From positions 94,918,287-94,982,286 of the forward strand of contig CM040428.1 in NCBI GenBank assembly GCA_022702705.1: DNA of 64,000 nt. Direction: 5' to 3'. This DNA is from Papilionanthe hookeriana x Papilionanthe teres (lineage: Eukaryota; Streptophyta; Magnoliopsida; Asparagales; Orchidaceae). The position numbers were made by a program, and so were the translations under genes. How positions within the stretch are numbered: position 1 is the stretch's first letter; each line of letters opens with the position of its first letter. The notes beneath the pieces were generated by a model. It saw nothing but the letters and a program-made list of their open reading frames with translations. It was not told where the DNA came from and ran no database searches. Positions 43,798 through 56,670 of this stretch are shown here, one piece after another.

Positions 43798-45019
43798 CTA
43801 CAGCTCGTAGGGCTGCAAATTCTCTAGTTCTGGATCTGGCTGGAAGTAGACCAGAATTTTACTCTCATCCATCCTTCTGAAAGTGATGGAGATTCATTTG
43901 AATGGAACTCCCGGTATGCAGTGTTTCGCTACATCTGCACCATTTCCTTGTAGTACGGAACAGAGCCTACCGGTAGAGGTATCTCCACCGGCCCTCGGAA
44001 TTTTCTGGGGCCAATTATCCGGAGTTCTGTCCCGAACATAATTTTGCATTGGTTGATGAAGGAAACGGTACAAAAGGGCCTCACAAAATCATGATGATCT
44101 TTGTGAAGTGGAATGCAGTCTCCTTGTGTTGATAATACAGCTGTTTGGTATGCAATCAGCGGGTAGGACTCGCCAAGCCACCATCCTTTTTATCATTTTC
44201 TTAATTAAAATTGGCATTGGATCCAAATTGGATTGTAATCCTCCCTTTGCCTCGTTTCCATTTCTTTGGCTCGGAGTAGGTCCTACTACGTAATCGTCCT
44301 GCACGACCTTGTTTCTTCAGCTCATTGACGTAGTCTACAATTTCACGCTGCTCGTAGTGAGAGAAAACATCTGTATGTAACTCTAGTCCTTCCAGGATGT
44401 TGAGATATCTGCCTCTGATTCTTTGAAAGTATTCTAAATTCTGCTTCCGCACCCTCTGGATCATCTCCAATTCGTGCTCTGAAATTATTTGCAGCCGTCG
44501 GGGTCTAGTGACGTATTGTGGGATATATGGCTCCACACCGTCACGCTCTCCTGGGATCATCACTATCTTAGGTGTAGGCTCTGTAGTAACCTCCTCCGGA
44601 ACAACCTCTGCTATGGTGCTCCTGAGGACTGGCCTCCTTGGGTTAACTGCCATGGCCGTCGGGGTTTCTTCTTTGTTCTGCTCTTCTATTAATTTCTTCA
44701 GCATCTTGGTGATACGGCGATTCTTGTTTCTTCTCTGAGTTGGGGTCAGGGTGGCTTTCCTCTCTCCCTGAATCTCGGTAGGAGCAGCACTGACAAGCTT
44801 TCCTCCTGCGGACGTTATCACTGATTTCATCTTGTTTTCCTCGATCATATTGATCTTTCTCTTCTTCTTCGCATCTTGGGGAGCCTTCTTGTTGAGCCTC
44901 ATCACTGTCTTCCCACGGAACTGCTTGGGATCCACAGCAGTCCAAGTAGTTTCCTCATATTCCAACTCTATCTGTGAAAGGTCCGAGCTAACCTCTATCA
45001 CAGCGTCAGCTTTCAGCTC
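43798..45019 (-). pseudogene. second AlkB gene (host element), decayed, 5' end in gap
   Basis: It ends PYEL then TAG (43798-43800), as in the nested copy. From the gap to 44201 there are about 270 codons with no stop, including TPTQRRNKNRRITK, GVEPYIPQYVTR and NILEGLELHTDVFSHYEQ. Then about 20 codons (around CCYNFATDRKGNPPG in the other copy) are deleted with a frameshift. The catalytic part follows in other frames: DCIPLHKDHHDFVRPFC keeps H (44103-44105) and D (44097-44099), and CRNTAYR-type readings show a further shift near 43940. The Arg of RISVTF has become a TGA. Clearly the same gene as 24696-26183 but from a different, older element. Confidence 0.85.
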
Positions 45020-45518
45020 NNNNNNNNNNNNNNNNNNNNNNNNNNNNNNNNNNNNNNNNNNNNNNNNNNNNNNNNNNNNNNNNNNNNNNNNNNNNNNNNN
45101 NNNNNNNNNNNNNNNNNNNNNNNNNNNNNNNNNNNNNNNNNNNNNNNNNNNNNNNNNNNNNNNNNNNNNNNNNNNNNNNNNNNNNNNNNNNNNNNNNNNN
45201 NNNNNNNNNNNNNNNNNNNNNNNNNNNNNNNNNNNNNNNNNNNNNNNNNNNNNNNNNNNNNNNNNNNNNNNNNNNNNNNNNNNNNNNNNNNNNNNNNNNN
45301 NNNNNNNNNNNNNNNNNNNNNNNNNNNNNNNNNNNNNNNNNNNNNNNNNNNNNNNNNNNNNNNNNNNNNNNNNNNNNNNNNNNNNNNNNNNNNNNNNNNN
45401 NNNNNNNNNNNNNNNNNNNNNNNNNNNNNNNNNNNNNNNNNNNNNNNNNNNNNNNNNNNNNNNNNNNNNNNNNNNNNNNNNNNNNNNNNNNNNNNNNNNN
45501 NNNNNNNNNNNNNNNNNN
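45020..45518. other. assembly gap (499 N)
   Basis: A run of N. It separates the AlkB N-terminus from polypyrimidine sequence. By comparison with the nested copy only about 80 bases of AlkB coding should be missing, followed by integrase and the rest of pol. None of that appears to the right, so the gap size may be arbitrary or the join may be wrong. Confidence 0.98.
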
Positions 45519-46135
45519 CTATTTACTTCAACCATCGCTTAATCTCTTTCTACCTCGCCCTCCTTATCTCCCTCTCACCTTACATCTCACTTTATCTCCC
45601 TCTCGCTCTCTATCTCTCTGCATATCTCCCTCTCGCACTCTATATCTCTGCATATCTCCCTCTATATCTCCCTCTCTCTACCTTTTACTCTATATCTTTT
45701 GCTTTATCTTCCCTTAGTCTCTCTTCTATCTTTTTTTTTGTCTCACTCTCCCACCATTCATCCCTCCCTCTCTCTTTTCAATCGATATCACTCCCTTCAT
45801 CTATTTCTGTATTTCTAGTTCACTCCATCCCTTCCACTCTCCCCCTCTACCTCTGGATCTTGCTCGCTCTATCTCTCTCCCAATTTTTCTCTCACTCATC
45901 CTCTTGCTCTCCTTCCTTCTGTCCTTCTTTCTCTATGCTGCTTTCCCTTACCTTTTTGATATTATCCATCTTGCTATTTTCTCTTTCCCACCTCTCTCAC
46001 TTATCTAACACTTTCTCTTACGTTTATCTATCACTCTCTTCCACTATCCCTCACACGCACTCTTTCTCTCGCTCTCCAACTTTTATTTCTCTCAATCCCT
46101 CTCTTCTCTCTCACTTTTCTCACATTCTCTCACAC
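45519..46135. repeat. polypyrimidine (CT-rich) block
   Basis: The plus strand is nearly all C and T. It is related to 50390-50640 (shared atctccctctctctacct, then a similar run to tctagttcactcc). Open frames in it are low-complexity Ser/Leu artefacts. Confidence 0.8.
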
Positions 46136-49100
46136 AAATTAGAGGGAGTAAGTAAGATAGAGAGAAAAAAAGAAAACTAGTAGAAGACAGAGCGAGATTG
46201 TGATTGTGATCTTGAGAGAGAAAAAAAGTGTGTGAGAGAGAAGAGGACATAAGAGAGGGAAGGAGAGATGGTGTGGAGATAGAAAGAGAGATATAGTATG
46301 GAGGAATGGAAGTTAGTGAGAGAAAGAAAAATAGCTAAGAGGGAGAGTGAGAAAGAGAATGAATGATGGATAGAAAGAGAAAGAGTGAGAAAGAGAGAAA
46401 ATGTAGGGATAGAGAGAGACAGGGAGAAAGAGAGAATAATAGTAAGAAAATGAGAGTGACATACAGGAATAGAGAAAGGGAAGAAAGGTAGGGAGAGTGT
46501 GAGAAGTGTGAGAGAAATTTAGAAAAATGAGAGAAGAGGAAGAAAGACAGAAGAGAGAAGGATTGAGCAAAAGAAGAAAGGATAATGAAAGGGAGAGTGA
46601 GGGATAAATAGAGAAAATGAGTTAGTAAATAGAGAGAAGATAGAATGATATGAGAGAGCAAGAGAGAGAGAAAGAGTGAGAGAATAGAGACTGAGAAAGA
46701 CAAAATGAGAATGAAGGGATTAAGGGAGCGAGAAAGGGAGAGTACAGGGAGGAAGTCAGAGATTGAAGAGATTGAGAGAACAAGAAAGGGGAGCTATTAA
46801 GAGAAAAATATATAGAGACGAGAGCATGAGGGAAGATAGAGCAAGTGAGACTGGGCGATTGGGAGTGTGTGACAAAGAGGAAAAGAACAAATGGATAGAG
46901 AGAGCTAGAGAGAGATGCAGAGGGACAGTGAGTGTGGAAGAATGGATGATAGAGTGAGAATGAGAGTAGAAGGGAAAGAGTGAGAGAGTGTGTGAAAGAG
47001 AAAGGAAGAGAGAGAAAGAGGGATACTAAAGAGAGTAGGATGATAGTGAGAGAGGGAGAGAGAGTTAGGGATATATGGAGAGAAAGGGTAAAAGGAATAA
47101 GAGAGAAGATGGACAAACAAAAGTCAAATTAGGATAGAGAAAGAATAAAGAATGAAAAAGATAGAGGGATAAGAGTGTGAGTGATATAGATGAAGAGAGG
47201 GACTGTGAGAGAAAGAGCAAGAGAGGGAACAAGAGAGAGAGAAATAAAGAGAGAAGAGAGATTGAGGGAAGATAGAGCAACTGAGAATGATTGAAGTGGT
47301 AAAGAGATGTAGAGAAAATGAATGAGTGAGAGAGAGCTAGAGAGAGATGAAGATGGAGAAAGGGAGGTGAGTGTGGAAGACAAAGTGAGTGAGAGATAAG
47401 GTGAGTAAGAAGTGTGAAATTAATGAGAGGGAGGGAGAAAGAAGAGAGTGTGAGAGACAAATAGAGATAGAACAAGAGATATGGAGCAAGTGAGAGCAAG
47501 GAAGGGAGCAGAAGAAAGAGAAATATCTAGTGAGTGCGAGATATGAAGATAGAGAGAAGGAAGGGAGATTGAGAGAGTGAGAGTGGGAGTGTGGGATAGT
47601 AGGAGAGAATGAGTCATATAAGCGTGAGGAATAAAACAAAGAGAAAAGAGTGAGAAAGAGAGTGAGAGTGTGTAGGATAGAGAGAGCAATAGAGAAAGTG
47701 AAATGATAAAACATAAAGAAAAGAGTGAGAGAGTGGGAAAGTGAGAGATAGGGAGAATGGGTGTTAGAGATTGAAGAGAGTGGAAGTGAATGAGGTTGGG
47801 GAATATGAAAGAAGAGAGAGTGAGGGAAGATAGTGAGTGATATGGAGAGGAGTAGAGCATGAGATTGAAGGAGAGGGGGCTGAAGAGGAAGTGAGTGAGA
47901 GGGAGACCGAGAGAGATTGTGTGAGAGAGAGAGATTGAATGAGGAAGGGAGGCACAAAAGCAATACAAAAAGGAGAGAGTGAGATAAATTATGAAAAGAG
48001 AGAGAAGAGAGAGACACAAGAGAGAAGAGAGAGCAACAAAATAGAGAATAAATGAGAAAGAGTGAACATGGAGTGAAAAAGAGAGTGGAAGGACAGAGCA
48101 AGAGTGATAGTAAAATGGAAGAGAATGAAAGATGGAGCAAGAAAGGAGAGAGTGTCAGAGAGAAATAAAGAAAGAGTGAGGGAAGAGGAAGCATAGGAGA
48201 GGGAGAGATTGAGAGAATGAGATTGGGAGCAAGAGAGAGATAAGGAGCGTGGAGAAAGAGAGAGATGTCGAGAGTAAAAGAGGGAGGAGAGTGAACGAGA
48301 GGTAGTGAGGGATAAAACGTGTTAAAAGATTAAGAGAGATAGAAGTGAGAGTGAGAGAGATAGAGAAAGATAAAGACTTATTGAATAGAGGGTGTGAGAG
48401 AGAGCAATGGAGTGAGTAAGAATAAGAGATAGAGGTAGGGAGTGGAATGGATTAAAGAGAGAAGAGTAGAGATAAAGTGATAAAAAGTGAAAAGAAAATA
48501 GAAAGAGAAGAGGAGATTGAGTAATAGATAGTTAGTGAGAGGTAAAGAGATAGGGAGAATAGAAGAATGGTGAGAGAGAGAGAGAGAGAGTGAGAAAGAG
48601 AGAGGGAGATGGAGAGGGAGACTGAGAGGAAGATGGGGAAGGAGAGGGAGGGAGGGAGGAAGTAAGGGAAGAAGGGAGTGAGGGAAAGAAGAGAGAGAAG
48701 GAAATAATGAAAGGGATGGAAGCAATAGAGAGGGGGAGACAGTGGGGGATAGAGGGAGCGAGTCAGAGAGAGACGGGAGAAACATGCAACAATGGAATGA
48801 GAAAGAGTACGAGAGAAAGAGAAAGATGGTAAGAGAGAGAGATATAGATCAGGAAATTGAGCTTAAGAGGGTTAGAGGGAGAGAGATTGAGAGAGCGAGA
48901 GAGTGTGAGAGAGTATATGAGTGTGTGTGAGAGCACGCGAGAGAGTGTGTGAGATGAACAAATAAGGGAGCTAAATAAGGGAGACCTAGAGAGGGCATTG
49001 ATGAGGGAGTGAGAAAGATAGAGGGAGAGAGAGTGTGATAAAGAGAACAAGAGTGAGAGAATGAAAGAGATCTATAGAAAAAGAGGAAAAGAGAGTGAGA

Positions 49101-49262
49101 GAGAGAAGAGGATATAAGAGAAGGAATAAGAGAGAGGGACAAAAGAGAAAAATGATATTATGAGAGTGTAAAGGGAGAGAGAGTGTGAGGGAAGAGGGAA
49201 GGAGTTAAGAGCAACACAAAAAGGGGAGATAGAAAAATAGTAATAAGAAATGGAGGAGAAAC
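46136..49262. repeat. polypurine (GA-rich) block, tandemly organised
   Basis: Homologous to 4949-8251. Within the block, 46200-46300 recurs at about 49020-49130 (both with agaggacata/agaggatata followed by agagaagg-like words), suggesting a repeat unit near 2.8 kb. Minus-strand frames up to 285 codons are Ser/Leu/Pro-rich artefacts. Confidence 0.8.
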
Positions 49263-50352
49263 GGGAGTTCTATCCTCCCCCCTCTCTCTCCCTCTCTTGC
49301 TACCATCCCTTGCGCTCTCTCTTTCTCCCCTCTCTTCTGCCCTCCTTCTCCATCCCCCTCTCTCTTGATCCCTCTCTCTCACCATTGTCTTGTTTTCCCC
49401 CCTCTTTATCCCTCACTAATCTTACTTGATCTTTCCATAGCCTCTCTTATCACTCTCTCTGTCCCATTCACTCTCTCTTTAAACCCTTTTAGTTTCTCCT
49501 TCTGTCTCTCTTTCTCCCTCACTACCTCCATCTCTCTCTTTCTATTCTATCTCTCTTTATCTCTCTCTCATTGTTACTTACATCTCTCACATCTGACTCG
49601 CGCATTATCCCTCACCACCTCTCTCTTACTCTCCCTCCCTCTTTCAATCTCCTAATCCCTCTCTCTATCCCACAGTCATTATCTCACTCTTTTTTGCTCT
49701 TTCTCTTGCTCGCTCAATCGCTCCCTCTCTCATGCTCTCTATTCCCTCACAATCTCTTCTCTCTATTTGTCTTTCACACTCCCTCCCTTTCTCGCACCCT
49801 CATTCTCTCTGTTCATTTCACTCTCACTCCTGCTCGCTCTCTCCCTCATTCTTCCTCACTCTATGTTCACTCTCTTACACACTCTAGCTTATGTTTCTCT
49901 TTCCTCTCTCATCTCTCAATTTTTCTCTCCCTCACTCCCCCTGTCTCTTGCTTCCTTCCTTCCCTCTCTCTCTTTCCGTCTCTCTTTCTCTCTCTCAGAC
50001 CCACAACCACTCTCCCCTATCACATTTTTCTGGTTCGTTCCTGCTCTCTCTCTCTTACAAAATCACAATCTCTTCCCCCTCTCTCCCTCGCGTTCACTCT
50101 CTCTATATCTTCCCTAACTTTTTCTTCACTCTCATTCGCACTTCCTCTCTCACTCCCTCTCTTCAATCACTCTCACTCCCCCCTCTTTTTCCCTCTCTTG
50201 TTCTTTTATCACTTTATGACGTATCACTTTTCACTCTCCTTTACTGACTCCCTCTCTCTTTCTCTTTCACACGCTCTCTCTTGCTCTCTTTTATCACTCC
50301 CTCTTATCTCTTTACTTACTCTTTCTCTCCAACTATCACCTAGTCTCTTCCT

Positions 50353-50393
<41 letters not shown>

Positions 50394-50930
50394 CTTTTGT
50401 CTCGTTATCTCTCATCTGCCTCTATCTCTTGATATCCTCTTCTATATCTCCCTTTCTCTACCTCTCACTTCCAAACTTTTTCTCTATCTTTCTTGAGTCT
50501 CTCTTCTCTCTATATTTCTTTCTCACTCTCTCTCCTTTTCACCCTTTGGCTCTACCTTCAATCCTTATTACTCCCTTCCTCTGTTTCTCTTCTTCTAGTT
50601 CACTCCCTCTCCCGCACACTCTTTCAATCTTTAATTCATCTCTCTTTATCATTTGCTTGCTCTCTCTTGCCCTCCCTCTATCGTCTCTGTTGCTCTTTCA
50701 TCTATCACCCCCTCTTCTCTCTTTTTACTCACTCTTTCTCTCTCTCTCACTCTCACTCCCTCACTGAATCTCTCTTAGTTGCTTTCACATCTTGCTCTCT
50801 CCCCTCAAATACTTTTCATTATTTCTTCTTTTCTTTCATACAACGATCTTTTTGCTTGATCCCTACCTCTTTCAATCCTCCTTCCCTCTCTTCTACGTCA
50901 CTGCCTATCTCACTACTCTCTCTCTTCTTG
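49263..50930. repeat. polypyrimidine (CT-rich) block with (CT)n run
   Basis: The strand composition flips abruptly near 49263. The block includes a near-perfect (CT)n at about 50361-50391. Its right end forms an inverted repeat with the following GA block. Confidence 0.8.
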
Positions 50931-51016
50931 AGAGAGGGAGGGATCGATGAAATGGATTTGAGGGGAGAGAGCAAGATGTGAAAAAAATTGAGACGGTGTG
51001 TGAGGGAGTGAGAGTG
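50748..51016. repeat. inverted repeat at CT/GA strand switch
   Basis: 50783-50806 is the exact reverse complement of 50960-50983 (24 bp), and 50748-50764 of 51000-51016 (17 bp), with about 150 bases between the inner arms. It marks where the polypyrimidine block turns into a polypurine block. Confidence 0.8.
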
Positions 51017-51592
51017 TGAGAGAGAGAAAGCGTAAGTAAACATAGAGAAGAGATGGAGAGAGGAGAGAGGGAAGGAGAGAGAGGACAAGAGGATAGAGAG
51101 AAATTGAGAGAAAAAAGAGTTTGGAGAGAGAGGGAGTGAGGGAGAGAGAGTAAAAGTGAGAGTGAAATTTGAGAGAGAGAGAGAGGGAGGGAACAAGAAG
51201 GGGAGAGAGAGTGAGAGAGTGTGTGAGAGAGGAAACAAGAGATAGGAAGAAATAGAGCTTTTGTGTGGATGAAAGGGGAGGTAGAGGGGGGAGAGTGTGA
51301 AAGTGGGAGGAAGAGAGAGAGAATGGAAAAGAATGTGAGAAGTAGTAAGATAGAGATGAGGGGTAGGTAGAGAGAAAAGAGCAAGAAAGAGAGGAGATAG
51401 AGAAAAATAGTAATAAGAAATGGATGAGGAAAGAGAGAGAGTGGGGAAAAGCAAGAAAAGGAGTTGAAGAGATTGAAAGAGAGAAAGTAAGAGAAGATAT
51501 AAGGTTGAGAGAAAGGGATGTAGGAAATGATGGAGTACAAGAGGGAGAGAAAGCGATAGAAATAATATGGAAGGACTTGGAGAGATGGTTGG
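50931..51592. repeat. polypurine (GA-rich) block flanking the right-hand element
   Basis: GA-rich up to the LTR at 51593. agaaaaatagtaataagaaa near 51400 is also at about 49232, just before the earlier strand switch, so these pieces are copies of one family. Confidence 0.75.
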
Positions 51593-53960
51593 TGTTGACC
51601 TCATTTTTGATAAGGTCTTCTCTTCTCTCTTTAGTACTTAGGATCTAGCCTTAGGCTTTTCCTTTGACTATCTTAGAGGACTAGAGATGGAACCTGTCCC
51701 TTTAGAAGCTCAACTACTTCTTAACTCTTTGCAAACCCCACAAGCTTGATTATAAACCCCTAATCACCTAGAGGGTTGAGATCAAATGTGGAGGTTTAAA
51801 GGATGAGTTCCCTATAGGACCCTTTGGCCTTAGGATTACCCTGGGTGGCCTGGTCTGGTGAGGGCTGACTTACACATATACTACACTCTCACACACACAT
51901 TCCAAATCCTAAAACTATTCATTCCTAGCTTGACCTCCTGATTCATGTGGATAATTCATATGGATGGTCCTTAACCCCTAAGCCCCTGGCTAGAAGGTTA
52001 GAAACAACATAGATGAATGCCTCAAACGAGTCCCCTCATGGCTCCTATGGGCTTAATATGGCTTCATGGCTCAACCAAAGTGATTCCACTTTACTCAAAA
52101 TTGATCAATCTCTATTTTGCCAAAATTTTAATTTTTTACCCCTCGGACCCCGGACCCGCCTAACCTACTAAAAGCCCTTGAAACTACCCAAATTCTTCAA
52201 AATTTCCAAATCACCCAAAATTTCCTAAAATTAATCTCAAAAATTTCTCCCACTACTCGAATTGACCATATCCAACCTAATATACCAAAAATTCCAAAAA
52301 TACCCCCAATACGCTCCAAATTACCAAAATGCCCCTCTTGACCAAAAAAATCCAAAAATTCAGAAAATTCTTATAAAATTCCATAAAATCCCAAATATTC
52401 CCAATTTCATTTTGTCCAACTACACCATGGGCAAATTTTGTCACTTTAATCCACTTTTGCCAAAACCCCCAATTTAGCCCATTTTAAACCCAAATGAACC
52501 CAATGTCAAACCAAATCATCCAAATTGACCTCAATTTTTGTCCAATTCAATTCTAAACTTCAATTCAACATCCCCAACATCAATCTAGACCAAATATAAG
52601 CCCAATTTGATTGACATTTGAATCCAATTTCATTTTTAAGCTTAAAGCCCAATTTTGACCCATGACCCAAACTTAGCCCAAACCAACCCAATTCAATCCC
52701 AATTTAACCCAAATCTTTTCTAAAACCTTCCTAACATCCCCACAAACAAAAAACTAACATAATTTGCCCAAAATTTGGACCCAAACCCTACTCAAACTCA
52801 ACCTAAACCCAAAATCCCTTAAATGGGCCTACACCCAAACCTAACCCAAATAGGCCCAAATCCAAAAATCAAAATCCAACCAAAGATGAAACCTCTTTGA
52901 AACACTCCCATAAACATTTCTCAACAATAATTTTACATCAAATTCAACATTAGCCCAACCTTAGACCAAGTTAGTCCATTTTGACCTATTTTGACACTAT
53001 CACTAAAGAGACTCAATTTAGACCCAATTCAATTCCAAATCACCTCAAGTTTGATCCAAATCACTCATGACACATCCCTAAACTAAACCCAACATTTATT
53101 TAGCATGGTCCTTCACAAAACTTTCATCCAAAAGCCCATTTTAAAATCCAAAAGCCCACTTCCTTAAACCACTTTAAAAGCCCATCCAAAACCATTTCAA
53201 AAGCCCAAAATCTATCCTAAAGCCCACATGATATTTTCATTTGTCATCCTTTTAACCAAAATTAACCCCTAAGTTTTAAATCCATGATCAAATGATTCCA
53301 AATCAAGCCTCATGCCAAATGACCCCTAAATTCCAAAAATCCCAAAAACCCATTTTCATGAAACTTGGCTAAGCCATTCCTAAGCCACATGAAGCCATGA
53401 AGCCATCCTTAAGCCCCATGTAAAGCCATGAGAAGTTTGACATGTGACCATCCCATAAATGGCAAATGGAGGAGCCCCTTTCTTAAGCCTTCCTTAAGCC
53501 TTTTTAACCCCATCCATGCTACACACTAAACCAAGTTTAGCCACCTCACCATGGATGGAGACCACACCATTTTCTCTTGGCTGACCCAAGTGACGCTTTT
53601 CAGCTCAAAACCAGGCTTTGGGTGGTGAACCTAGCCCAAAACCATGGGTTGACTCATTTGAACCCAAAATAGCCTTCCCCCCATTCCATTTCAATTCAAA
53701 TCCTTTACACATGTCCATGGCCAATTGACTGCACTAAACCCCAGCCCTGACCTCCCTGACCTTGAGGGTGACCTGACCCTGGCCGGCCAGCCACCACGCC
53801 CGCCGGAAACCACCGTGCCGAGAGCACCCATGTGAGCCAATTTTTGAATTTTGCCTTGCTGACTTGACCCATGCCTAATGGCCACCATGACTGTTCTTCT
53901 CCTCACCAGAGCAGTTGATTCAAGCCACTAAACCCCCCTGGGAAGCCCTCCAGGCACCTC

Positions 53961-53967
53961 TATTTAA
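53961..53967 (+). promoter_or_regulatory. TATA-like box of right-hand element
   Basis: CTATTTAAACACCACC context, conserved in the minus-strand LTRs. The donor-like site follows 425 bases later. Confidence 0.5.
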
Positions 53968-54387
53968 ACACCACCTCCTCTCGACCAAGGGAGGCACTGA
54001 AACAAACCATACAGAAACTCTGCCAAAATCATTCCAGACTCTCCCCCACACCTGGAGAACTTGATACCCACTGAAATCCCCCTGCCATTTCTCTCTCGCG
54101 AGCTTAATTTCAGACTTGAAATTTAAGCCCAAAACCAGGACACTTCACCACAGTGAGTTAATCCTCAAATTGATTGACTTTACACCTTCCCCAGACCAAG
54201 AGGAGAAGTTTCCCAGCAAAAGCCCCCTCACCAGGCCAGCCATTGCTTCCAGCCTCCAAGCTTTGTGATCGGATGTGGTCACTTTTGTACCTAGGCAATT
54301 CACCAGGCCAAGGGACTTCATATGGAGCTTGCTTGGACCCAATCGAATGTGACACAACTCTCAGATCGAAGCTTCACTTCTCTGAGC

Positions 54388-54397
54388 AAAGGTATGA
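54388..54397 (+). promoter_or_regulatory. splice-donor-like site in 5' LTR of right-hand element
   Basis: AAAG|GTATGA, GT at 54392-54393. With the acceptor AG at 59349-59350, three codon-free bases before the gag ATG (59353), it would define a 4.96-kb leader intron containing the primer site. Confidence 0.45.
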
Positions 54398-56519
54398 ACT
54401 CTCTCTTCCTCCCGAGCTCCTGGAGATTCTCCATTTGATATGAATCTATTTCAATGCATGTTTACCATATGGATGTATTCGTCTCTTCAAGACGAATCCA
54501 TAGAGCATAAGAACACAAAAATCCGTTGAGAATCGAGTGAGTTCTTGGGGTTTTAGTATGGACGGTCACGGTGCACACCGGCCGTAGACGATGACCGGCA
54601 GCCGCTCGGATCGAGCGTGTATCGAGCGGAAGGTCGAGATCGAGCCGGACAACACAATGGTACATGAACCACGGGCCCCTAGAGAGCTGAGTCAGATGGC
54701 GGTGTCAAATAGTAATGCGCCGCATGGGCGTTCGGAGCTGCCGAGGATTGCGTGGCGCCGCGTGGATAAGTAGATAAATAGGGATTTTTCTTATTTATTA
54801 AATACCCAAAACTTCAAGAATGCATAACTTTGTGTAGAAAAATCCTAAAAATAAAATAAAAATACTCTCTTGCTTAGTGAACAGAGGAGAATAATATCGA
54901 AAAGAAATCAAGTCATTTCATCAAGTATTTTATTTTTAATGATTTATTTAGTCTTTGTGGTATTTTAATTCTCCATTTGCATAGACAATTCACCATGGCA
55001 TGAGACCATAGGGCTTTTGAAGCCTCTGACCTAGGGAACATTTCTTGAATTTTCCAAGGTCAGAGGCCATCCTTATGAGAAGTTATTGATTTTTCAAGTT
55101 CATATTACTGTTTTGAGTATTTTAATTCCAATAATTGGCATGTTGAGAAATAAATTCTAGAAAAATTTGGTGATATTTCTTATGACCAGAGGAACCTAGG
55201 AAAAATAAGTTTCGAGTTAATTCACTTGGAATAACCCTAATTGGTCTAAATAACCAAAATTGAACTTTAATTAATTAAGGTTACCCACCCATTAAATTGA
55301 CTTGAAAACAATTCTCCACTGATTTTTGGGATTAGAGGAACATCACATAAAAATTTGAAATCAATTGGAAATGTTTAACCCCACTAAATTCATTAATCAA
55401 GTCACATGATCAAAGTTAAACTTTAAAAATTCATAACTCACAAAATACTTTTAAAAAATCCACAAAAATAGTTTTGGAGCTTCTCTGATATTAGAGGAAC
55501 TTAGAAAAAATAAAATTTTAATTTTCTAAAAAAGTTAATTTTTATCATTATTTTAATATTTTTAATAATTAAAAAATAATAAAAATCATAAAAATATTAA
55601 AAATCACCAAAATATCACATTTTGAATTCTAATCATTTAGGAACAAAACAAATATTTTTCTTAAGTGTCTAGGGTAAGATATTGAATTTTAAAGGCTTAA
55701 TGTAAATTTTAATATTAAAAAAATGTATTTTCCAACCTTTTCACTAAAATAATTCTAATAAATCAAAGAGAAATCAGAAAAATATAAAATTTATTTTTCT
55801 GGACTCCTTGAGGTTAGAGAGATATAAAAAAAATATAAAATCCATTTTTCAACTTGAATTTTATTTTAAAATTAATTAATACTCAAAAACTCAAAATAAT
55901 TCTAATAAATAAAATATAATTCAAAAAATCAACAAAATTGGTCCAAAAGGTCCTTTCATCATTATAAACATTCCATAATTTTCTTAAGGACACAAACATT
56001 TCCTTGGTCATGTTATTGAATTTTCTTTGAAAACCCTTATTTTCCATTTAAAATAATTACATAAATAAATTAAATACAGAAAAATCACATTTTCTCCTCT
56101 AATATCTTAATTGACATGTGAGTGAGGTTACATAAAAATTTCAAGTACATTTGAGCTTAATTTAGTGAGTTATAGAATTATTAAGCTTGAAGGGCAAAAG
56201 GGTAATTAAAAATTTCAACCTTTAATTAAAATTTTACGATTAATCAAAAGGGGAAGGGTAAAATATTTGACTTTAAACTGATTTTGGATGATTGAAACTT
56301 AAATGATTGAGGGTAGGAACCTACTAATCATTTCAAATATAATTAAAGTAAAACTTTAGTTAACTTATTAATTGAAATTTTGGAAGAATAATAGAAATTG
56401 GAATTATTAAAGTAGGGATATTATTAAGAGGATATTTATTATTTAATTTAAAAATCCATAAATAAATCACTTCAATAATACTTAATTCTTAATTAAAATA
56501 AAAAAAATCAAAAGAATAA

Positions 56520-56670
56520 TCTCAAATAATAATTAAAATTAAAATTAAATTAAATTAAATTAAAAATAAATTAAATTGAATCAAATTAAATTAAATTAAA
56601 TTAAATTAAAATCAAATCAAATTAAATTAAAATTAAATTAAATTAAATTAAATTAAATTAAAATCATTTA
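56520..56670. repeat. AAATT-type minisatellite in LTR
   Basis: Same tract as at 2530-2810, shorter in this LTR. Confidence 0.8.

Noticed and set aside
45860..51604. Long frames in CT/GA blocks, up to 398 codons (49571-50767)
   Set aside because: Same composition artefact. They overlap in several frames, and the sequence is simple repeat.
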